From: Plasmopara viticola
Lineage: Eukaryota; Oomycota; Peronosporomycetes; Peronosporales; Peronosporaceae
Length of the DNA stretch: 64,000 nt
Direction of reading: 5' to 3'
Assembly: GCA_001695595.3 (NCBI GenBank)
Contig: MBPM02000032.1
Coordinates: forward strand, 496,001-560,000
The translations under genes were made by a program, and so were the position numbers. Below are positions 55,690 through 64,000 of the stretch, in pieces. Position 1 is the first letter of the stretch, and every line of letters starts with the position of its first letter. Below the pieces are notes generated by a model. The model worked only from the letters and a program-made list of their open reading frames with translations. It had not been told where the DNA came from and searched no databases.

Positions 55690-56150
55690 TTCTGTGCTGG
55701 CTTTACGACACCTCGGGGGTAATCTAAAAAAAAGGCTCAGTTCTTTCCGTATGTCCATCCGTATGTGGCCTAAAAGCCGGAGCCAAATTGTGTTGCGTTC
55801 CTACAGCAGACACAATTGCTTGGCAAAATCAAGATGCAAACTTGGTATCTCGGTCAGACACAATGCTCTTTGATATGCCATTATCCTTCATATATTTCTT
55901 CATGAAGACCTTTGCGATTTCTGTGGTATCGTTCGTTGTCTTCGTGGCGATGAACCTGGCTCTTTTTGTCCGTAAATCAGCAATCACCGCGACTACATAA
56001 TAACCACTTTTGGTCTTCGGTAGAGACCCGATACATCCATTTAAATGTTGACCCTGTTGCCTCGATAAACATCCAGGGAATGAAGTAATCCTGGCGGTTT
56101 GGGCAGTCTAACCTGGTTGCACTGACACGGTTCCCATGTGTTGATATAGC
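55690..56150 (-). pseudogene. Gypsy integrase remnant
   Basis: Minus-strand frames read GYYVVAVIADLRTKRARFIA, KKYMKDNGISKSIVSDRDTK (about 55910-55840) and, after a stop, GTQHNLAP. These correspond to the integrase core, with the second acidic catalytic residue in SDRDTKF retained. Stops and frame breaks prevent function. Confidence 0.78.
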
Positions 56151-56799
56151 GCTATATGCATTTCGTGAATTCTTAAAAGTTGTACTCTTGACGATCGGCC
56201 GGATAGACCTTGTTAAATTCTGGGTGGCCTGTCGATACAAAAACATGGTTATCACAGATGACGCGACCTTTCAGATCTTCGTCGTCCAATGTCGTGGAGT
56301 TTCATCTTCGCCTGTTTGGTAATACAGAATACCATCCTGCAATGAGTACTCAAGCAAAACATCTCCTTTTTGATGATTTTGTGAAGATCTCGGACACTGT
56401 CTTTGCAGATTGAGCAACTGTACTTTGTTTGTCCTGATTGTCACCACAATCTCGTGATTCTTAGCCGCTTCCAGTACCTTTTATAATCGCTTGCTTTACT
56501 CTCGAAACCCGAGTTGCGAGACAGTGCATCAGCCATAGTGTTAGCCTCACTGGCAAATTACTTAAACAAAGGCTTAGATTCAGCAAGCTCATTAAATCAT
56601 CTAGGTACTCTGCGATTGGCAGTCATCAAGATCATCTCAATACTTTTGTGGTTCGTTTCGACCTTGAATGGTCGTTTGAGAATTTTCACACGCCATGTTT
56701 ACCCGCTTCTCAGAGACGTTTTGACTCAATCTTGATGTTAATTTGTCCTGCGAATTGCGCAAAGTTCTTGACGAACCCTGATTTATATACTGTAGTGCC

Positions 56800-57640
56800 T
56801 CAAAAGCACTCAATTCGCTTCTTTGGCTTGGGCACAGGCCAATTTGCGATGTTTTTATCTTGCTGGGTTCCATTCGGACGCTTTTTTCTGACAAACTCTT
56901 TTAGGCATGGAATTTTGTACACGCAGAGTTGACACTCTGACCCAAAAGTTGTTGTTTCTTTACACCGTTTGAGTACACGGTCCAAGGCCGTAACGTCATC
57001 TGCGGCATCTTCACTTAGTGTGAACCCGTAGGTGTCGTCAAAGTAGATTCTCATCACACCCCTTAATTCTTGAATGACATTTTGCAAAAGCCGATTAAAC
57101 GTACGCGGGCTTCCACTTATACCCATGGGAAGCACTAGACACTCAAATTGACTATCTGGGGTCGAAAAAGTGACAATTGAGAATTCCATTCACGCAATTT
57201 AACCTGATAGAAACCCCGTAGTAGATTTATGCACGAAAATCAATGACATTCGATCCTAGCGTCAGAGGTGTCTTATTTATGCGGCATCGGTATTGCCGGC
57301 AAGATCGTCGCTAGATTTAGCTGACAATAATCGTGCACAATGCGTTAAGCTACAGGCTTCTTGACACAAAGCGTTAGTACCAGAAAGGCGTGACTTGTTC
57401 GCACGATATCCTGATTCTGTAGGCACCGGCTTGAACGACTTGGTCGATCTATAATTTGGGCTACCTGAGTAATGGGCAAACTCGAAGTTGGAGGCAACTT
57501 CAATGGCCTCTTTGAAAGCGCTCTGACACTCTTCCTTGATCTTCTTTGCTGTTTCTTCTCGTAATCCATCTCGGAAACCGAACCTTCCTTCCAGTTCACT
57601 GGATTCAATTCATTTTGGCTTATCAAGTACTGAAACTTAA
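56800..57640 (-). pseudogene. Gypsy reverse-transcriptase remnant
   Basis: The best stretch runs from ATG 57189 to 56800: CLVLPMGISGSPRTFNRLLQ, then YFDDT at 57045-57031 (the catalytic Y/F-x-DD box), and CVYKIPCLKEFVRKKRPNG. Upstream, 57640-57200 carries broken N-terminal polymerase sequence ending in DFRAxIYYG- and GxYQVKLRE-like words. The catalytic pair DD is intact, but the polymerase as a whole is interrupted. Confidence 0.82.
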
Positions 57641-58811
57641 AAGATTACTCGGGGATACTTCACTTTCTTTTAAATTTAGAATCCACTCTAAAGGCTCATA
57701 CTCGAGAACCTTAGGCCCGAAGCGTGTGCGCAACGGATTTTTTAAGGTAATATCTTCGCGAAATTTCCCTTCATAAGAAGGGGGATCTTATTTTCTTTTG
57801 CTTGCTTCTTGATGCAACGAGAAGCTCGAAGCGCTCATTAGCCTGTTGCATTTGGATTGCATTCAAGCCTGCACTGGGCTTGGTGTTGATGTTCTTGGTA
57901 AGTGAGATGCAACAGTAGTTGCGAAATGTACAGTGTATCATGTCCAGTCGCTGCACAAGAAGATACATTAGCCTGGGCGGTTGAAACTGGTCTGTCATTG
58001 ACACTTGCCACACCTTGCGGAGTCGGAGCTTGTGACCTTAAGTGCGACGTTGGCCGTGTTGTTGCGAGCGCTTTATTCGGCTCTGTTGATGGGATGTCGG
58101 GTATGGAGATGAAGGCTCAGCGTAGGCCATACTTGCTACTTCTCAGCGCTCTTTATGTAATCTACCAGACCCAAACAAAACCTCGAGAAAAATATGGAAT
58201 TGATTACATTTTGCTTTACAGCTCACGCTTTCTTTATAAATGGATATAGAGGTCTAATGAATCTTACGAAAGTTCTTTGGCAGATTTGGCGCTATAATTT
58301 TTTAGTGATGTTGGGCACTAAATTTTTGGCCCCTGAGTTTGTCTGTTTACCGTTGATAATCGCACGTTTTTTAAGCTTGTCGAGCTCCTTTTTACCGCTT
58401 GTTAGGAACTTATGATCGGGTTTGTGGGTTTACGAGTCTCTTGTTTTCTCATGCAGCTAAACGAAACATCTGAGTGAAATTGTTTGCAGTTTAAGCAGAG
58501 CCAAATAACTAATTCGTCTGGTAGTTATTCTCCGGGATCACAGTAGCGGGAGAGGGATTAAGCAAAAGTTGAAAGCACTTAACCACAGACCAAGTAAAGG
58601 AGTTTCAGATGTTTGAATCACACTAGCGTGCAGCCGAACCAACAAAACACTGAACATTGAGTTCGTGCTAAAAAATAACCTTCTATAAGCGTGTACGTTT
58701 CGCTATGTGACTCGTACCAATTACTATGGCATGACTCGCTTTAAACTATGTGACCACGAGCACCTTTGCTTTAAGCTTTTGAACTTGAAACGCCAAGTGA
58801 CACAAGCTTAC

Positions 58812-59146
58812 TGAAAGCCGGTCGTCGGACGAGGCTTTGGGGCTAACGGGGAAGACTTATGTTCTTGCTACAGCCCAACTGGTGACTCTAAGTCATCAAC
58901 TGCTTTTATCCAGAAGACTATTGTTCTTCTTACTCCATCTAGCTCTTTAGACATCCTGAAATATACTCAGTCCAAATAGTCTCTCGATTCCCAAAGATTA
59001 TGGGACACCTTAAACGTTCTTCTCAATGAAAACTGCATAATTGCATATTTTCGTTGGATAGCACTTATGCATATGTATTCGAAAATATTTGAATACATTG
59101 CGTAAAAGCCGTTCCCGGCTACCTGCCGGTGACAAAGGTTACGTCA
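58812..59146 (-). repeat. Gypsy LTR (5' LTR), 335 bp
   Basis: Read on plus it begins TGAAAGCCGGTCG and ends GGTTACGTCA. Shared interior words include gttcttgctacagc, gtctctcgatt and tgcatatgtatt. It is shorter than its partner because of one internal deletion. Confidence 0.82.
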
Positions 59147-59299
59147 CGTAATGCTGGAATAGGAAAAGAGAGGGACAGACCTGTCACTTCAAGCAGTTGG
59201 TGCGAAACTGCAGATTGAACATTTTCAAGAATAAAAATGGTTCTTTAGCATCAAAAGCAAATGTCAGTTTAAAGACATGATGAAGTCAGCGCACGCCAA

Positions 59300-59830
59300 C
59301 TCTACGACGTTTTGCAGATTGACCAGACCAACCCGAGCTTGCTTACGAGCCGTGCTTATAATATCGGGAACAATTTTTAAGCGCGTGTAGACTTGGCAAG
59401 CTCATGACAAGCTCTAACACACTTTCGTCGACGCAGATTTTACTTTCCTTTCAATAGCGGCAAGAAGACAGCAACGCTAGTGACAGATCATCGACATCAA
59501 TTGCGCAACGCCTGGTTAAGAAAAGGTATGGAGCCGAAGCTTCATTTCAACATTTCATACTTGACAAAAACCAAGGCATCTTCTCGATCAACCCAGGTTA
59601 AAGTATAGATAAAATATTCAATGGTGTATTGGGCAAAGACAAAGACGGACGTGATCTCAACAAAATTACATAGAGCTTCAACGACAAAATCAAAACCAGG
59701 TATATATCATCTGCAACGATCGAGTATGTAAATAATTTGGCGAAGGAGTTGGCAAACGCGCACTCTTAGGAGTTGCCTGTATCGGCAATCGCGTTCGAGT
59801 CCTTGTAGGTTACGATCGTTACACAATAGT
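59300..59830 (+). pseudogene. E12: heavily decayed effector-family remnant
   Basis: Recognisable plus-strand words follow the family order: cagattgacc then ttgcttacgagccgtgcttataatatcggg (module 2), tcaattgcgcaacgcctggttaag with tatggagccgaagc (module 3), gaaggagttggcaaacgcg (tail) and gagttgcctgtatcggcaatcgcgttcgagtcc (3' flank). No frame is open. It adjoins the 5' LTR of the Gypsy element, which may have removed its 5' half. Confidence 0.65.
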
Positions 59831-60189
59831 AAGATAGAAGTGATAAAGTAATGACTCAATGAATAACGCGATTTGATTCTTTTATACAATGCTAAATTTT
59901 TAGGCATTGCCAAGCGTGGCTGTAGGATTAGTGACTTATTTATTGGAGGTGGTATTCACATTTTTTAGCAACACCATCTTGAGTATTTCTATATATGCAT
60001 AACGATTCGCCATGCGGCCCATCAGAATTAACCCCTTATCACTTTTGAACGTTTGATTGGCTGTAGTAATTTCTAAAATCACAAAGTACTCTCAACAGTT
60101 TTCTGGTCAAGAAGTAAACCCTTTACACCCCATGTGCTTAATCATTCATAGCCTAAAGTCAATTTGTGAAGATTTTATTCTTTTGCCAG

Positions 60190-62875
60190 TTGAAACAACG
60201 ATACCGAAACAGTATTACAGAAGGAAGGGATGTCACTTCAATTTTCTAAATGTTTGCGCGTACTCCAATCAAGCTACTTACGCAAAAAAGCTTTTAATAG
60301 TGTTGGTGAATGTGAAAATTCAATCTTTAGAGGCTATAATTAAAAAAGCACGGCAACGATGGTAAAAAGTGATCTGCTGCAAAGTCTTTATCTCATTAGA
60401 TCAGATGTATATCCGTGCCCAATAACACTTTGATGATCTGAGAAGGCTTTGAAAAAAAACAGGCGCTGCAAGCCGTGTGCACTACACGCCCGATCACTTT
60501 TTCAACGTTTGAGCGTTTGATTTCGAAGTGATTGGTAAACTTTTCTGATGATGAGCCTGATATACGAGTCCGCTCTATGTGCAGCAAGATTTGTCCAATT
60601 GATATTGATGAGATAGTGCTTGTGATTTTGACTTGAATAGTACATGCAATAGGGTAAAACATACAATATTTCTAGGACTGTGATACTTATCTGCTCGCTT
60701 TGACTACAAAAACAAAGTCATTTGAGTATGACGGTGCAAGCTGCAGACGCGTTCGATAACTTTTAGGACATAACTGCGTACCCCCAAAACAGGACATAGG
60801 ATGTGCTAGCCGCGATCAATGGCACTCGTTAATGTGAGAAACCGATTTCATACATCGATCAAGTCGAAAGAGCTGTTCACTATACAGTTTATCCTGTCGT
60901 TTTGCATCACGTAGCGCCCGTGCCAGGATGACGACCAAACAAGCTCATAAAAAGCGCTCACGATTTGCCACTTGCCATGAGGTTTTCTACCAAAAAATAT
61001 AGAAATGTAAAAATTGTTTGCCTGAATAAATTTCTCCTCGTGGTGTGTACAACATCTTACGCTGATAAAGTAATAGTCCTCCTTGCATTAGTTCTACTGT
61101 CGTGCGGTGCGGCATTTGTCCTCGAAAACCATTTCACTTTGTAGCATTAACTCTTTTTAGGTGGAAACGCTGATGGAGGGGCTCATAAGACCAAATTTTG
61201 GGAATACTTTACCGGATTTTAAACGGGTCAGATGAGTCGTACTGAGTAAGTGAATTTATTGTGTCTTCTATGAAAGCAGAAGCAAGAGACACATCTCGTC
61301 TATAAGTTGATTAAATACCGCTTCAGCGATGCCGATGAGCTTACGGGCTTTTTGCATTCGACATCTCTACTAGCTCAAGTGGAAAATCTTCTTGTGAAAT
61401 AGAATCGAGGTCTATTGTAGCATCTAATCGTATCGGTCACTCTGTTTTGATCAAGCTGAGCGCTATTTGATACGAATGTCTACATTTTCTTCAAAACGAG
61501 ACGTCGTCCTTCGCTGCTTGATACGCATCTTCCGTTGCTTCCCCTTTCAAGAGATCAATGCTTTCAACATTGTTTGTCGTGTGGTAAATAAACCTCCATG
61601 CTGACGTTCAGCTATGTATCAAGGCTTCGCAGTACCCCGCTCAGAAAAACATGTTCATCGTTGAACGCACCAAAACGACGAAAGTCTGGATGCCTCGACC
61701 ATTATCCGAATATATCTCGCATGACACACAGCAAATACTGTCCACAACCAGCGTCTCTGGGTGGGTTCACGTGGATGCTAACATATTCGCTCGCAATACC
61801 TTAACCTGCACCCAAACGTACCTCACATAGTATCCAGTTAACGTGGTATTGCTCAGTGTATAGCGTTCCAATTACTAACACATGCAGGCTACGCATCAAG
61901 TGCCGACTAAAAATGTCACTTCCCCTTTGTTCATATCGTGGATGATGACATACTGTCTTAGCTCAAAGCCACATATACTCATCACCATTGACTCTGGCTT
62001 TCATTCCAATGATGTACATTTACGGTCCGCACCAGTAGTTCTTTTGCTATCTAGCCGAGGTGAGCCAATTTCTTAATAAATTTACTCAAGGACCAAAGCA
62101 GATGACATATCACACAGGTTTATGTCATTGCTGCATCATACCTCGTACCGAGCTTTAAGACCAACCAAACGGCGCTCGACAAATAACAATTTCCTGCATT
62201 CTAACGTACTCGATCGACGCCCATTAGTCGATAAGCATTGTCCATCGTTTTTTTAAATCTTCACATGTAGATTTAACAGCCTTAAAGTCAGGCTGGCGTT
62301 AATAATCTATGCTGCTGAGCCCGGAGCTCTATGAGGAAAGGACCTACCGACTTATCTTTTCTTTCTTAAAATAGAAACAAATCACGGATACCACTTATGG
62401 CAAGCATTGAGTAATTTTTCAGAAGAGCACTGTTTCCTGTTCAATGTCCCCCTATCAACCTTCACTGAAAAGCATCACCTCGGATCTTTGTCCTTGTCAC
62501 CATTAATTCACATCTGTCATTTCAATATCCAGTAAATTGACCAGCCCCACCGACTTATAATTTTTTCTTGAAGCTAGATAGATCTTGACCCGACCCGCGC
62601 CATTGTCACCTCTCTGCTGTGTGTCAGATAACTGGTTGGCCAACAGTTATTTTATCTTGATGCGCTTGACGCAAATAACTCTCTTTAATAATGTGCGGGT
62701 ATTATCAAATGCAAAGCATTGGCGAATTTCCCTTTGCTAAACAGTAGCCCATAGGTTCGCACTCTAATCATTGCCACAGCTAAGGCTCGCAGTGACGAGT
62801 CGTTCTATGAGCCCTGATTCTGCGAACCGTTCCCTTTTTATCCCACCACGAAGCAAGTTAACAAAATCTCAGACT
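60190..62875 (-). mobile_element. Degenerate Gypsy-family element, copy G6
   Basis: R4 at 60190-60390, minus-sense reverse-transcriptase block at 60740-60920, and mid-element words at 62550-62760 (tgtgtcagataactgg, gatgcgcttgacgc, gtgcgggtattatcaaa). Spacing is as in G1 and G4. Frames are destroyed. Confidence 0.52.
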
Positions 62876-62879
62876 TGAT

Positions 62880-63460
62880 TTAGAATTGTCTTTATTTAGA
62901 CGGCGTTGCGAAAATGGATACTACCCGGCGATGCAGAATATGACACTGGGCAGTATGATCATCTGCTTTGCGCACTGTAGGAGCCAGGCTTCAACATACG
63001 GCACTTTCCTAAAAAAAAATCCTGCACGACCTGACGGTCGATATGCGCGTAGTTTCGTCGCAGTTTTTAATTTCTTTGAGTGATTTAGCTCGAGATCGCA
63101 ACAAGCTTTAGCTTACTATCGGATTAGGGATCCCTTGAGTATCACCAGCAGTGTCCCACAGCATATTTGTTCAAGAACCTAGTCTCAGATTTGGAGAAAT
63201 TTGTTCTGAACGGAATATATTAGAAACGGTTCGCAAAGCTTGGGCTCCCAGAGTGGCCTAAAACAAAGAGCCTCAGCGTATATATGTAGACCGCCAAGCA
63301 AAGGGTCAGCAAAAAAAAAATTGTCAATTCTTTGGTTTCTCGATACCCGCAAAAGTTTGATTTAGGCTTCCTTGGTCGCGTCAAGATGTTCATATCCAAA
63401 AAGATTTAGCAAGTCGAACATCTAACATACATTGAAAAAATGACAACACACGTTAGACGC
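62880..63460 (+). mobile_element. Inverted Gypsy-family segment adjoining G6
   Basis: The plus strand reads the gag-like block (aaatggatactacccggc, SSMIICFAHCRSQAS-like, 62910-63010) and then, at 63290-63430, the reverse of the mid-element words found at 62620-62760. With G6 it forms an inverted pair centred near 62870-62900. Confidence 0.5.
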
Positions 63461-63714
63461 GGGGTGGGTCAATATCTGCTGAGCTTAAAGAAAACCTAAG
63501 GGCCGAGCTCTAGGCTTAATAGCTCAAATCGTGCGCGCAAGTCTAACTTTAAGGCTGGTGCAACAATCTAAAAGGTTTCAAAAATCGATGATAATCAAAT
63601 ATTGTCCCATACGAGGCAATCAGATTCGGTATAACGCTTGCAGTCGGAGAAACGTGTTATATGTCGTGCGCTGTCTAGTTATTCTTAATTTCAAAACGAG
63701 TTATGGGGCATGAT

Positions 63715-64000
63715 TGACATGAATTTGGGTTACATGTCAACCGCTTTATTCCTTGCGTGGATTTGGTGAGTTATTGACCAACCTCGGCTGGAAAGCTAAA
63801 GCCCTATTGGCGCGGACGGTCGATGCTCTGAGCATTCAAATGACAGAGATAAACCAATGGTGACGAGGATAGTAGTTCAAAGTGCTGCTTTCGTGCGAAA
63901 TGTTTAAGTGGCTGAAGGACCTTGATCAGTGCTCTTCTGAAACAAGCTTCGCTGCTTGCCATAAGTCGCATTAGCTGAGAGACGGATAGTCTTTATCAAC
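63715..64000 (+). repeat. Unidentified repeat R3, copy 2
   Basis: Diverged and frame-broken relative of 45190-45515; it shares the ctcggctggaaa and cttgccataagt words in order. It may continue beyond the window. Confidence 0.45.

Larger units (their letters stand above)
54788..59146 (-). mobile_element. Gypsy LTR retrotransposon, degenerate, with both LTRs
   Basis: Two similar terminal sequences (54788-55197 and 58812-59146) bound minus-strand Gypsy gag-pol remnants. In sense orientation the order is 5' LTR, gag-like region with a zinc-knuckle-like CLNC near 58500, polymerase (57640-56800), integrase (56150-55690), 3' LTR. A purine-rich tract (AGGGAGGTCATA) adjoins the 3' LTR, as expected for second-strand priming. 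It is 4.4 kb, on the short side for the family. Flanking target-site duplications are not recognisable. Inactive. Confidence 0.82.

Noticed and set aside
1..64000. tRNA or rRNA genes
   Set aside because: No cloverleaf or rRNA landmark was recognised by eye; a covariance-model scan would be needed to exclude them.

Overview
The window looks like a gene-poor, repeat-rich stretch of an oomycete genome (Peronosporales: Phytophthora or downy-mildew type). The evidence is a family of secreted proteins with a signal peptide, a dEER motif and tandem (L)WY-type helical modules, a Crinkler (CRN) N-terminal remnant, oomycete Inr-like start-site elements, and heavily decayed Gypsy, Copia and LINE elements. 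No housekeeping gene, tRNA, rRNA or CRISPR array was recognised. All boundaries come from reading and eye alignment; no search was run.

The coding content is dominated by one effector family, with twelve loci called E1 to E12. Five appear intact: E1 (871-2001, -), E2 (4242-5393, +), E5 (16354-17475, -), E6 (31704-32810, -) and E10 (41837-43006, +). E4 (11981-13128, -) is complete apart from one frameshift in an A8 tract. E3, E7, E8, E9, E11 and E12 are decayed or truncated. Intact members share a 22-residue signal peptide, an N-x-T sequon just after it, an R/Q-x-x-x-L type stretch where RXLR would be expected, (R/G)DEER at residues 54-58, and three W/Y-rich modules. Duplication copied promoter, gene and 3' flank together, often in inverted orientation: E1/E2 are arms of a large inverted repeat, E6/E7 are head to head, and E8/E9 meet tail to tail.

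The space between effectors is transposon debris. A minus-sense Gypsy family recurs at about 9-11.6, 18.2-21.2, 21.8-24.6, 30-31.4, 34.8-38.3, 48.8-51.7 and 60.2-62.9 kb. A degenerate Copia element lies at 25.5-28.6 kb. A Gypsy element with recognisable LTRs spans 54788-59146. Four copies of a LINE-derived, non-autonomous family are present: two of about 1.15 kb, which fuse an endonuclease start to a reverse-transcriptase end, and two of about 0.33 kb, which share the same internal junctions and look like a SINE-like derivative. Two insertions keep 12-bp target-site duplications.

Layout: 0-7 kb, effector inverted repeat with a LINE derivative in its centre; 7.6-13.3 kb, E3, LINE copies and E4; 13.6-15.7 kb, an unidentified inverted repeat; 16.3-17.5 kb, E5; 18-31 kb, retroelement graveyard; 31.7-47 kb, E6 to E11 with the CRN remnant; 47-64 kb, retroelement graveyard with E12. 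The effectors probably act independently as secreted, host-directed proteins; nothing suggests an operon or a pathway.
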